From positions 62,001-126,000 of the forward strand of contig CAWFYS010000003.1 in assembly GCA_963820075.1 (NCBI GenBank): 64,000 nucleotides of DNA, read 5' to 3'. Below are positions 24,550-32,941 of this stretch, piece by piece; position 1 is the stretch's first letter, and each line of letters starts with the position of its first letter. The DNA is from Kumtagia sp963820075. GTDB taxonomy: Bacteria > Pseudomonadota > Alphaproteobacteria > Rhizobiales > Rhizobiaceae. A program made the position numbers and the translations under genes. The notes beneath the pieces are model-generated. The model was not told the DNA's origin and searched no databases. It saw only the letters and a list, made by a program, of their open reading frames with translations.

Positions 24550-25683
24550 TCAGATCACGTAGGATCGGAGAGGCTCGAAGCCGTTGAAGGCGACCGCCGA
24601 GTAGGTGGTCGTGTAGGCGCCCGTGCCTTCGATCAGAACATCGTCGCCGATGGTGAGCGACAGCGGCAGCGGATAGGGCGTCTTCTCGTACAAAACATCG
24701 GCCGAATCGCAGGTCGGGCCGGCAAGCACGCAAGGCGCCACCGCGTCGCCGTCGCGCGGCGTGACGATCGCGTAGCGGATCGCCTCGTCCATCGTCTCGG
24801 CGAGGCCGCCGAACTTGCCGATGTCGAGATAGACCCAGCGCACATTGTCGTTGTCGGCCTTCTTGGAGATCAGCACGACTTCCGACTTGATGACGCCGGC
24901 ATTGCCCACCATTCCACGCCCCGGCTCGATGATCGTCTCCGGGATGCGGTTGCCGAAATGCTTGCGAAGCGCGGCAAAGATCGCCTGGCCGTAGGCCTGC
25001 GCCGCCGGCACGTCCTTGAGGTAGCGGGTCGGGAAGCCGCCGCCCATATTGACCATGCGCAGCACGATGCCCTCCTCAGCCAGCGTCTCGAAGACGACGC
25101 GGGCGTCGCCCAGCGCGCGGTCCCATGCCGACAGGTCGGTCTGCTGGGAGCCGACATGGAAGGACACGCCAAAGGCGTCGAGGCCGAGCGCCCTGGCGTG
25201 GCGCAGCACGTCGACGGCCATCGCCGGCACGCAGCCGAACTTGCGCGACAGCGGCCATTCCGCGCCCGCGCCGTCGGTCAGCACGCGGCAGAACACGCGG
25301 GCGCCGGGAGCGGCACGCGCCACCTTTTCCACCTCCTCGACGCAGTCGACGGCAAACAGCCGGATGCCGAGTTCGAAGGCGCGCTGAATGTCGCGCTCCT
25401 TCTTGATCGTGTTGCCGAAGGAGATGCGGTCGGCGGTCGCACCCGCATCGAGCGCCATCTCGACTTCGGCAACGGACGCGGTGTCGAAGGACGAGCCCAT
25501 CGAGGCAAGCAGGCGCAGGATCTCGGGCGCCGGGTTTGCCTTCACCGCGTAGTAAATCCTGCTGTCCGGCAGCGCCTTCTCGAAGGCGCGGAAATTGTCG
25601 CGCACGACATCCAGGTCGACGATGAGGCAAGGGCCGTTCGGGCGTCGGGTCGCAAGGAAATCGTGGATACGCTGGGTTGCCAT
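24550..25683 (-). CDS. Ornithine (lysine/ornithine) decarboxylase, PLP fold type III
   Basis: A 377-residue enzyme of the eukaryote-like ornithine/DAP decarboxylase family that makes putrescine (or cadaverine). Visible features: PLP Lys in IYYAVKANPAPEILR, SFHVGSQQ, the phosphate-binding VNMGGGFPTRY, EPGRGMVGNAG, and the catalytic Cys in GPTCDSADVLYEK. Length matches alphaproteobacterial ornithine decarboxylases. With the homospermidine synthase at 48961-50406 it would feed putrescine to homospermidine, the usual rhizobial polyamine. A long leader with stable hairpins precedes it on the minus strand. Confidence 0.9.
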   Translation of the reverse strand: MATQRIHDFLATRRPNGPCLIVDLDVVRDNFRAFEKALPDSRIYYAVKANPAPEILRLLASMGSSFDTASVAEVEMALDAGATADRISFGNTIKKERDIQRAFELGIRLFAVDCVEEVEKVARAAPGARVFCRVLTDGAGAEWPLSRKFGCVPAMAVDVLRHARALGLDAFGVSFHVGSQQTDLSAWDRALGDARVVFETLAEEGIVLRMVNMGGGFPTRYLKDVPAAQAYGQAIFAALRKHFGNRIPETIIEPGRGMVGNAGVIKSEVVLISKKADNDNVRWVYLDIGKFGGLAETMDEAIRYAIVTPRDGDAVAPCVLAGPTCDSADVLYEKTPYPLPLSLTIGDDVLIEGTGAYTTTYSAVAFNGFEPLRSYVI

Positions 25684-25850
25684 CGGGTCTCTCCAAATCG
25701 CGCCTTGCGGCGCGCAAAAAGGCTCGCGGGTCGCGCTGGTTAGGCGAACGCGCTATGGACAAAGGCGGGACGGAAAATCCATGGAACCAGCCGGTGGAGA
25801 CACCGGAACCATGAAAAGCCGTCTCGCGGCGGGTGAATCCTTGGCCTTGC
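25684..25850 (-). promoter_or_regulatory. Ornithine decarboxylase leader; candidate speF-type RNA element
   Basis: The 540 bases from 25684 to 26223 hold no gene. Read on the minus strand, the part next to the decarboxylase has a hairpin with stem CCGGTG/CACCGG inside an outer CATGG/CCATG pair (about 25783-25814), then a second stem CGCGCC-GCAA-GGCGCG with a GNRA loop just before the ribosome-binding site GGAGAG. A structured leader called speF is known upstream of ornithine decarboxylase genes in alphaproteobacteria, which fits the position; I could not compare the sequence with its consensus. The remaining part (25851-26223) shows nothing clear. Confidence 0.4.
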
Positions 25851-26223
25851 CCGGCCAAAAATTCGCTTTGTCTGCCTTGGCTTGGAGGGGAGACCCGTCC
25901 GCACTGCCGGCAATGAAGGTGTGCCTCTTCAGTAACCCCGATCTATGGACGATCGGCAGACACCAGAAAGGCCCGCACCGTCGTTGCTTCAAGACGTCCT
26001 CGGATCGGCGGTTGGCCGCTGAACCGACCGGGCTCGTTATTTCCCGGGTACCTTCCCGACTGCCTCGCCATTTCGAGGGTCGGGGGACGCCCACAGGCAC
26101 GTGCGACTTTGGGCAAGCGCGATATAAGAAAGTCGACCGTCACAATCAACCAAAAATCGCATGGCGCTTGCAAATCGATCCATGTCGAACAATGCTGGTT
26201 AAGACATCGCAATCTGGTGAACG

Positions 26224-27417
26224 ATGACCGGCGCGCGCGACGCTCTCAACGCATTCCTCGATTTTCGCCAAGTGGCTGTTCCCAATGCCGAATCCGGCAT
26301 TCTCGCCGGCCTGCGGCTGGCGGTGAAGGACATCTTCGATGTCGCGGGCTATCCGACCGGCTGCGGCAACCCGCAAAAGCTCGCCGAAGCGGTGCCTGCC
26401 CGGCGCAGTGCTTCCTGCGTTCAGACCCTGCTTGATTCGGGCGCGCGGTTCGTCGGCAAGACCGTGACGGACGAGCTTGCCTTCTCCCTGATGGGTAACA
26501 ATGTGCATTTCCCCTTCCCCATCAATCCCAGGGCGCGGGACCGCTACACCGGCGGCTCGTCCTGCGGGTCGGCGGCGGCGGTCGCCGGCGGTCTCGCCGA
26601 CATCGCGCTCGGTTCCGACACCGGCGGGTCCATACGCGCGCCGGCCAGCTTTTGCGGTCTGATCGGGCTGAGGACGACGCATGGCCGCATTCCGATCGAC
26701 GGCACGATGCCGCTCGCTCCGTCCCTGGATACGGTCGGCTGGTTCGCCGCCGACATCGACATTTTCGAGGCGGTCGGGAATGTCCTGCTCGGCGAGGACC
26801 GGCACCGCGCCGCCTTCACGCGCGCTGTGACGCTTGCCACGATGGATTCCTTCGTGGCGGGACCCGAGGAAGCTGCCGAGTACGAGCGAATGAAGGGTTT
26901 TCTTGGCCTGCCGGTCGAGCGTCGCCCTGCCCTTCCCTTCACCGCCTCGCCGGAAGAACTCTATTCCTGCTTCCGGAAGTTCCAGGCTTACGAGGCGTGG
27001 CAGGCGCATGGCGAATGGGTCACGCGGCACGCAGAGTCGATCGGCGCCGGAACACTCGAACGGTTTCGCTATGGCGCGACGATCGGCGAGGAGGTGATCC
27101 GGGTTGAGCACGCGCGCCGGCTCGCCTTCCGCACTGAAATGGCCGCGCTGCTCGGTGACGGCGCGGTGCTGGTTCTACCGACCGTGGCAAGTGCGGCGCC
27201 CTTGAAAAGTGCGACGCCCGAAGCGCTTCAGGCCTATCGCGAGCGCGCCCTGCATCTGCTTTGCCTCGCCGGCCTGTCCGGCTTCCCGCAGATCACGCTG
27301 CCGCTCGGCAGCGTTCACGGCGCGCCCTTCGGCATGTCGATCCTCGGCCCGCCGGACAGCGACCTCGGCCTCATCAAACTCGGCCGCCGCATCCTCGCGA
27401 ACGCCGGAAAGGCCTGA
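26224..27417 (+). CDS. Amidase-signature family hydrolase
   Basis: A 397-residue amidase. The Ser-cisSer-Lys triad is visible: Lys in LRLAVKDIFDVAGYPTGCG, the cis-Ser in YTGGSSCGSAAAVAGGLADIALG and the nucleophile Ser in SDTGGSIRAPASFCGLIGL. Slightly short relative to typical 450-500 residue members. It shares a transcription unit with the LysR gene that begins five bases after its stop. The substrate is unknown; relatives include indole-acetamide and short-chain amide hydrolases. Confidence 0.85.
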   Translation: MTGARDALNAFLDFRQVAVPNAESGILAGLRLAVKDIFDVAGYPTGCGNPQKLAEAVPARRSASCVQTLLDSGARFVGKTVTDELAFSLMGNNVHFPFPINPRARDRYTGGSSCGSAAAVAGGLADIALGSDTGGSIRAPASFCGLIGLRTTHGRIPIDGTMPLAPSLDTVGWFAADIDIFEAVGNVLLGEDRHRAAFTRAVTLATMDSFVAGPEEAAEYERMKGFLGLPVERRPALPFTASPEELYSCFRKFQAYEAWQAHGEWVTRHAESIGAGTLERFRYGATIGEEVIRVEHARRLAFRTEMAALLGDGAVLVLPTVASAAPLKSATPEALQAYRERALHLLCLAGLSGFPQITLPLGSVHGAPFGMSILGPPDSDLGLIKLGRRILANAGKA

Positions 27418-27422
27418 CAGGG

Positions 27423-28322
27423 ATGGACACGCTCACCCGCATGCGCGCCTACATCGATGTCGTGGAAGCGGAAGGCTTTTCCGCCGCCGGCCGCAAGATC
27501 GGACGGTCGAAGGCATTGCTGTCCAAATATGTGCGCGAGCTGGAGGACGAGCTTGGCGCGCTGCTCCTCAACCGCACGACCCGGCAGTTCTCGCTGACCG
27601 AAGCCGGCCACACCTATTACAAACGCGCCTCCGAGATCGTTCGCGAGATCGACAGCCTCGCCGATTCCGTGCGCGAATCCTCGGGCGACGTGCGCGGCCG
27701 CATAAAATTGTCGGCGCCGCGCACTTTCGCCGACGCACCGATCGGCCAGTCGCTGATCGATTTCGCCAAGCAGCATCCGGAGATCATTCTGGAGATCCAT
27801 CTCGACGACCGATTCGTCGACCTTGTCGAGGAAGGCTTCGACCTTGCCGTGCGCATAACCCGGCTGGAAAGCTCGTCGCTGATCGCCCGCCGGCTCGCGC
27901 CCTTCTCGATCCGTCTTTGCGCCTCTCCGGAGATCATCGAAAAATACGGGCTTCCCCTCCGTCCGCAGGACCTTGCCAACAAGCCATGCGTCATCGACAC
28001 CAATGGCCGCTGGCTTTCGAACTGGCCGTTCGTGGGCGAGGATGGCGAGACAAGCACCGTTTCGGTCAATGGCCGTATCGAGGTCAACAGCCCGATGGCG
28101 GCGCGCGCGGCGGCTCTCTCCGGCATCGGCTGGGCGATCCTGCCCGACTTCATCGCCGAACCCGACATAGCGGCCGGCCGGCTGGTCGCGGTTTTCGACG
28201 ATCGCGTTCCGCGCGGCGGCGGCATTTTCGCCGTCTACCCGCACCGCCGCTACCTGCCGGCAAAGGTGCGGGTGCTCGTTGATTTTCTGGTGCAGTGGTT
28301 CCGCCGCAGCGGCGCGGCGTGA
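27423..28322 (+). CDS. LysR-type transcriptional regulator
   Basis: A 299-residue LysR regulator with its helix-turn-helix at residues 2-60 (MDTLTRMRAYIDVVEAEGFSAAGRKIGRSKALLSKYVRELEDELGALLLNRTTRQFSLTEAG) and effector domain with LSAPRTFADAPIGQSLIDFAKQHPEI. The ATG at 27423 is used because the DNA-binding domain starts there; the longer frame upstream is the amidase gene read in another frame. It lies directly behind the amidase gene, which it may regulate. Confidence 0.88.
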   Translation: MDTLTRMRAYIDVVEAEGFSAAGRKIGRSKALLSKYVRELEDELGALLLNRTTRQFSLTEAGHTYYKRASEIVREIDSLADSVRESSGDVRGRIKLSAPRTFADAPIGQSLIDFAKQHPEIILEIHLDDRFVDLVEEGFDLAVRITRLESSSLIARRLAPFSIRLCASPEIIEKYGLPLRPQDLANKPCVIDTNGRWLSNWPFVGEDGETSTVSVNGRIEVNSPMAARAAALSGIGWAILPDFIAEPDIAAGRLVAVFDDRVPRGGGIFAVYPHRRYLPAKVRVLVDFLVQWFRRSGAA

Positions 28323-28425
28323 GGCGCCGACAAAAGATGGGCCACGGCATAGCTGATCGCCGTCCCAATTTCGCCCCGTTTCTGATAATCCTCTGCCCAG
28401 CAAATCAGCCGGACAACAGCTCAGG

Positions 28426-29091
28426 ATGAGTTTTCACAATCTGTCCGCCAAGGCGGCCGCCCTCGCTATCCTGTTCGCCGTGACGAGCGCAACGGCAACA
28501 GCCCATCCGCATGTCTTTGCCGAAGCCCGCCTCGACGTGGTCATCAATCCCGACCGTACGGTAAAGTCGCTGCGCCATCTCTGGCGCTTCGACGACGTGT
28601 TCTCCTCGACGGTCCTGGTGGAATTCGACACGAATTCCGACCTGAAGCTTGACGACGCCGAGTTGCAGGAGGTGGCGAACACGGTTCATGCGTCGCTCGC
28701 CGAGTACAATTATTTTCAGGTCGTGACCGCCGACGGCCAGGATGTCGCCATGCAGCCGCCGCCGACGCTGATGGCGAATTTCGAGAATGAACAGCTCATC
28801 ATCCTGTTCGAAACTTCGCCGAAGGAACGCCTGAAGCTTGCGGGAAAGCTGGATTTCGGCATCTATGATCCGACTTTTTACACCGCGATCGAATATGTCG
28901 AAGACAGTAGCATGGCGGTCGCCGCCATGCCGGCTGACTGCAAGACCAGCGTGATCCGGCCCGATCCGGACGAGGTGCTCGCGCAAAACCAGTCGACGCT
29001 CACCGAAGCCTTCTTCAACGATCCGGCCGGCACGAATATGAGCAAGATCTTCGCCACCAAGCTGGAACTCACCTGCCAGGCGAGCGGCTAG
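28426..29091 (+). CDS. DUF1007 family periplasmic protein
   Basis: A 221-residue exported protein: signal peptide of about 25 residues ending in ATATA, then HPHVFAEARLDVVINPDRTVKSLRHLWRFDD, the DUF1007 signature, and a FDTNSDLKLDDAEL segment resembling a calcium-binding loop. DUF1007 genes are regularly found next to NicO-type nickel/cobalt exporters, as here with an 11-base gap. The N-terminal HPH of the mature protein could bind metal. It probably assists the transporter, although its exact function is unknown. Confidence 0.85.
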   Translation: MSFHNLSAKAAALAILFAVTSATATAHPHVFAEARLDVVINPDRTVKSLRHLWRFDDVFSSTVLVEFDTNSDLKLDDAELQEVANTVHASLAEYNYFQVVTADGQDVAMQPPPTLMANFENEQLIILFETSPKERLKLAGKLDFGIYDPTFYTAIEYVEDSSMAVAAMPADCKTSVIRPDPDEVLAQNQSTLTEAFFNDPAGTNMSKIFATKLELTCQASG

Positions 29092-29102
29092 GAGCATCAC
29101 TT

Positions 29103-30254
29103 GTGAAAAAATGGGCCACGCGCGCGATCTTCGCCCTGCTCGCCATCGCCTATGTGGCGACGCATTTCCTGGGCCATGCGCATGCCCAGAGTTCTCTCGG
29201 CATCGGCACCAGCGAAGCCATTGTCCCGTCATCCGGCCTGTTTGGCGGCTTGATGAACTGGATAAACCTTCAGCAGCAGGGCTTTTACCGCTCGCTGACC
29301 GGAGCGCTGAGGGCCATGCGCGAAGACGGCGGCAAGCTGTGGATTCTGATCGGCCTGTCCTTCGCCTATGGCGTTTTCCACGCCGCCGGCCCGGGTCACG
29401 GCAAGGCCGTGATTTCCTCCTATATGCTGGCCAATGAAGTGACGTTGAAACGCGGCATCGTGCTCTCCTTCGTTTCGGCCTTCCTGCAGGCGCTGACGGC
29501 GATCACGGTCATGACGCTGGTGTTCTTGGTGCTGCGCGGCACGGCGGTGTCGATGACCGACGCGACCTGGTTCCTTGAGGTCGCAAGCTATGGCCTGATC
29601 ACGCTGTTCGGCGCCTGGCTGCTGTGGAAGAAAGCCGGGCCGCGTGTCGCGGGCCTCCTTGGCCTGAACCCTACCCGCAGCCTGTCGGCGGCGCATGCGC
29701 ATAGCCATGGACATCACGGCCACGCTGACGCTTCGGCCCATGCCCACCACGGACACGCGCATGGTCACGCGCACGGCACCACGCCGACCATCACTTTCAG
29801 GCTAACCACCATCATGGCACGGGCGAGCATGCCCATGCCTCCGCTCATGCGCATCACGCCCATGCCGCATGGCGAGGTGTGCGAGAGTTGCGGCCATTCC
29901 CACGCGCCCGACCCGGCGATGATCTCCGGTGAGCGCTTCAACTGGCGCACGGCCTGGTCGGCCGTCGCGGCCGTCGGGCTGCGTCCCTGCACAGGCGCAT
30001 TGATCGTGCTTTCCTTCGCCTTTCTAAACGGGCTGTGGGTGGGCGGCGTGCTGTCGGTCTTCGCCATGGCCGTCGGTACGGCGATCACCGTGTCCGCCCT
30101 GGCCACGCTCGCGGTGACGGCAAAGAACTGGGCGGTGGCTGTCGCGGGTGATGGCCGCGCCGGCAATCGCATCCATGCGGCAATTGAGATATTCGGGGCG
30201 GCGCTGGTGTTCCTGCTCGGACTGACCTTGCTCGGGGCGAGCCTCGGCGCGTAG
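29103..30254 (+). CDS. NicO-family nickel/cobalt transporter, with a frame-slipped His-rich loop
   Basis: A 383-residue inner-membrane protein of the RcnA/NicO family. Transmembrane segments flank the motifs FAYGVFHAAGPGHGKAVISSYMLAN and AVGLRPCTGALIVLSFAF, which are diagnostic. The cytoplasmic or periplasmic loop (about residues 198-280) is His-rich, but residues 226-255 read TTPTITFRLTT...RITPMPHGE, with only a few His. In the shifted frame the same DNA encodes HHADHHFQANHHHGTGEHAHASAHAHHAHA. One missing base near 29775-29777 and one extra G at 29867 would restore the metal-binding stretch. The DUF1007 gene is immediately upstream. Likely role: Ni/Co (or Zn) efflux. Confidence 0.85.
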   Translation: MKKWATRAIFALLAIAYVATHFLGHAHAQSSLGIGTSEAIVPSSGLFGGLMNWINLQQQGFYRSLTGALRAMREDGGKLWILIGLSFAYGVFHAAGPGHGKAVISSYMLANEVTLKRGIVLSFVSAFLQALTAITVMTLVFLVLRGTAVSMTDATWFLEVASYGLITLFGAWLLWKKAGPRVAGLLGLNPTRSLSAAHAHSHGHHGHADASAHAHHGHAHGHAHGTTPTITFRLTTIMARASMPMPPLMRITPMPHGEVCESCGHSHAPDPAMISGERFNWRTAWSAVAAVGLRPCTGALIVLSFAFLNGLWVGGVLSVFAMAVGTAITVSALATLAVTAKNWAVAVAGDGRAGNRIHAAIEIFGAALVFLLGLTLLGASLGA

Positions 30255-30256
30255 GG

Positions 30257-30463
30257 CTACCGCTTGCGATTCCTCTGGCTGCGTCCGCGCAGCCAGAACA
30301 CCATGAAGAACGCCGCGACGAACAAGACGCCGAAAATCCCGGCAATGACGGTCGAATAATTGCCGAGCGCCAGCATGATCGTCGGCAGGTAGAAGGCGCC
30401 GAGACCGAAGGCCAGCATGATAATGAAGGCGGCGAGCGCGGCGCTCCGGTTCTCGCGATCCAT
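30257..30463 (-). CDS. Small two-segment membrane protein
   Basis: A 68-residue protein of unknown function with two predicted transmembrane helices (about residues 8-33 and 37-59, FIIMLAFGLGAFYLPTIML and VIAGIFGVLFVAAFFMVFWL) and a basic C-terminal tail RGRSQRNRKR. Its start overlaps the stop of the upstream SDR gene in TGATG, so it is translationally coupled. Topology is probably with both ends in the cytoplasm. No domain is recognised. Confidence 0.75.
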   Translation of the reverse strand: MDRENRSAALAAFIIMLAFGLGAFYLPTIMLALGNYSTVIAGIFGVLFVAAFFMVFWLRGRSQRNRKR

Positions 30464-31221
30464 CACAATGAGAAGCCGCCATCGACCGCCATCACGGTGC
30501 CGGTCGTGAAGGCCGCCTCGTCCGACGCCAGATAGACCACGATCGGCGCGATCTCGGCGGCGTCTGCGACGCGGCCCATCGGCTGCCGCTGCACGAACAT
30601 TTCCAGCGCTTTTTCCTTGCTTCCCCACGATTTGCCCAGTTGCTCGACACGCTCCTCCCACGACGGCGAGCGAAATGTGCCGGGCGCGACCGCATTGCAA
30701 CGGATGCCCTGGCGTATGAAATCGGCGGCCACCGACTTGGTAAGGCCGATCACCGCGGCCTTGCTCGCGCCATAGGCGTAGCGATTGGGGATGCCGCGCA
30801 CCGACGACGCGCCCGAAGCGATGTTGACGATCGACGACGTCTTTCCGCTTTCCCTGGCCCGTTCGAGCATGCCGGGCAGGAAGGCCCTTATCGTGCGGTG
30901 CATCGACTTCACGTTGAGGTCGAAGGAGAAATCCCAATCCTTTTCGCTCGTGTCGAGCACCGTGCCGTGATGCACATAGCCCGCGACATTGACGAGGACA
31001 TCGATCGGCCCGACCTTCGCCGCATAGGCGTTTACCGCCTTGGTGGACAGAACGTCGAGCTTTTGCTTCCTGGCCCGCGCCAGCCCGTCCAGTCTGTCGC
31101 GGGCAATGTCCGAGGCATGGACGATGGCGCCCTCGGCCAGGAATGCCTCGGCGATGGCGCGGCCTATGCCCTGCCCCGCGGCGGTGACCACCGCGACCTT
31201 GCCCTTCAAGCGCCCGCTCAT
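30463..31221 (-). CDS. SDR family oxidoreductase
   Basis: A 252-residue classical short-chain dehydrogenase: NAD site VVTAAGQGIGRAIAEAF, VLVNVAGYV (NAG variant), catalytic Ser in VNIASGASSVRG and YxxxK in RYAYGASKAAV, then the C-terminal TGTVMAVDGGFSL. The sequence resembles DHRS6-type (3-hydroxybutyrate dehydrogenase type 2) and 2-keto-3-deoxy-fuconate dehydrogenases. The VTAAGQGIG variant of TGxxxGIG is typical of that group. It is coupled to the small membrane protein gene downstream; the CDF gene lies upstream by 12 bases. Confidence 0.85.
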   Translation of the reverse strand: MSGRLKGKVAVVTAAGQGIGRAIAEAFLAEGAIVHASDIARDRLDGLARARKQKLDVLSTKAVNAYAAKVGPIDVLVNVAGYVHHGTVLDTSEKDWDFSFDLNVKSMHRTIRAFLPGMLERARESGKTSSIVNIASGASSVRGIPNRYAYGASKAAVIGLTKSVAADFIRQGIRCNAVAPGTFRSPSWEERVEQLGKSWGSKEKALEMFVQRQPMGRVADAAEIAPIVVYLASDEAAFTTGTVMAVDGGFSL

Positions 31222-31233
31222 GCCCTCTCCTGG

Positions 31234-32178
31234 CTAATGCCGGTGCGCGTGCTTGGAATCCGCACAGACGCCGAATTCCGGCTCGACCGTCGCATGGTTG
31301 ATTCCATGGGTCGCCGCAAGCCGCGACTTGATGCCGGTAACCGCCCGATGCGGGTCCGTCTCTTCGGTCAGGCAGGCATGCAGGGTCGCCATGTTGGTTT
31401 CGCCGTCGAGCGACCAGACATGCATGTGGTGGATCTCGCGCACGCCTTCGACATGCGCGACCAGATCGCGCGCAATGCCGTCGCGGTCGAGCCCGGCGGG
31501 CGTGCCTTCGAGCAGGAGATGCGCTGCCTCGCGCATCAGCGACCAGGCCGTCGACAGGATAAGCAAAGCGACGAGGACGGAAAGGATCGGGTCGATCGGC
31601 ATCCATCCCGTGGCGAGGATGACAAGCGCGGCGGCGATCGCGGCGAGCGAACCCAGCAGATCGCCCAGCACATGGACGATGGCGCCGCGCATGTTGAGGC
31701 TTTCCCGGTTTCCGCCGCGCAGGATGAGGAAGCAGCCTATATTGACGAGGAGCCCGGCCACCGCGACCACCAGCATCGGCCCGCCGAGCACCGGCACGGG
31801 ATTGAGGAACCGCACCGAGGCCTCATAGACGATCCACAGCGCGACGGCGAAAATGGTGACGCCATTGGTGTAGGCGACCAGCGTCTTGACCCGGCCAAGG
31901 CCGTAGGTGTGGTTCTTGGTCGCCGGCCGCTCGGCAAGGTGGAACGCATACCAGGCGAGCCAGAGCGCGATCGAATTGGTCAGCATATGGCCTGCATCGG
32001 CCAGCAGCGCCAGCGAACCGGTGAGGAAGCCGCCGACCGCCTCGGCCACCATGAAGCCGCCCGTCAGCAGTGCCGCGATCAGAACGCGCTTCTTGTCCGC
32101 GCCGCGCAGGTCATGACCGTGATCGTGCGCAGGTCCGGCACCATGTACATGATTGTGCGCGTGGGCATGGCTCATCAT
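31234..32178 (-). CDS. Cation diffusion facilitator (CDF) zinc/cobalt efflux protein
   Basis: A 314-residue CDF transporter. His-rich N-terminus (AHAHNHVHGAGPAHDHGHD), six expected membrane helices, and the metal-site residues in helices II and V: LADAGHMLTNSIAL and IVHVLGDLLGSLAAI (HxxxD-type pairs). A cytoplasmic C-terminal domain follows helix VI (REIHHMHVWSLDGETNMATLHA). The His-rich tail ends SKHAHRH. Best matched to the ZitB/CzcD or DmeF group; exports Zn, Co or related ions by proton antiport. It follows the GNAT gene directly on the same strand; NicO lies across the strand boundary, so the window has two metal exporters within 3 kb. Confidence 0.9.
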   Translation of the reverse strand: MMSHAHAHNHVHGAGPAHDHGHDLRGADKKRVLIAALLTGGFMVAEAVGGFLTGSLALLADAGHMLTNSIALWLAWYAFHLAERPATKNHTYGLGRVKTLVAYTNGVTIFAVALWIVYEASVRFLNPVPVLGGPMLVVAVAGLLVNIGCFLILRGGNRESLNMRGAIVHVLGDLLGSLAAIAAALVILATGWMPIDPILSVLVALLILSTAWSLMREAAHLLLEGTPAGLDRDGIARDLVAHVEGVREIHHMHVWSLDGETNMATLHACLTEETDPHRAVTGIKSRLAATHGINHATVEPEFGVCADSKHAHRH

Positions 32179-32859
32179 TCAGCTTTCCGTGGCCGTGAAC
32201 GCCTCCAGCCGCTTCTTCTGGTTTCCGGCGGCGTCGAAATTCCCCGGATCCAGCCATTCCTCATAGGCGCGCCGCAGCGGCGGCCATTCCTTGTCGATGA
32301 TCGAATACCACGCCGAATCGCGGCTTTCACCCTTCACCACGAAATGCTGGCGGAATACACCCTCGAATTGATAGCCGAAGCGCAGCGCGGCGCGCTTGGA
32401 TGGCTCGTTGCGGTTGTTGCACTTCCATTCGAAGCGCCGGTAGCCCAGTTCGTCGAATGCGTATCGGGCGAACAGGAAATGCGCTTCCGTCGCCGCCGGT
32501 TTGCGAGAGACCAGCGGTCCCCAATAGATGTTGCCGATCTCGATGGAGCCGTTGGCCGCGTCGATGCGCATCAGTGTCTGGCGCCCGGCCACCTTGCCGC
32601 TCGCCTTGTCGATGACGGCGAAAAACAGCGGGTCCTCGCTCGGCACCGCCTTGTCCAGCCATGGCTGAAAGGCTTCGCGGCTTTCGGGCGGATAGTCGAA
32701 CAGCCAGCGGAAGCGGTCGGCCGCGTCCTCGACCGACGACGCCTCGTAAAGGCCGTCGCCATGCCGTGCGGCGTCGAGCGGCTCAAGGCGGACGAACCTC
32801 CCCTCCAGCACCTTGCGCTCGGGGCGCGGACACCCGGTCCAATTCTTGAGGTCGCTCAC
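32179..32859 (-). CDS. GNAT family N-acetyltransferase (RimJ/RimL-like)
   Basis: A 226-residue acetyltransferase with the RimJ/RimL-type order: LEGRFVRLEPLDAARHGDGLYEAS, FAVIDKASGKVAGRQTLMRID, IEIGNIYWGPLVSRKPAATEAHFLFARYAFDELGYRRFEWKCNNRNEPSKRAALRFGYQFEGVFRQHFVVKG. Such proteins often acetylate or otherwise modify an amine; the exact target is unknown. Its TGA abuts the CDF start, so the two genes are probably one transcription unit with the SDR. Confidence 0.86.
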   Translation of the reverse strand: MSDLKNWTGCPRPERKVLEGRFVRLEPLDAARHGDGLYEASSVEDAADRFRWLFDYPPESREAFQPWLDKAVPSEDPLFFAVIDKASGKVAGRQTLMRIDAANGSIEIGNIYWGPLVSRKPAATEAHFLFARYAFDELGYRRFEWKCNNRNEPSKRAALRFGYQFEGVFRQHFVVKGESRDSAWYSIIDKEWPPLRRAYEEWLDPGNFDAAGNQKKRLEAFTATES

Positions 32860-32941
32860 GAAGACTCCATTTCCTTTGACTTTACGCGCGCGACCATCTC
32901 AAAAGCAGGATAGCCGTCACAGCGCCAGTTGGGATACTGAC

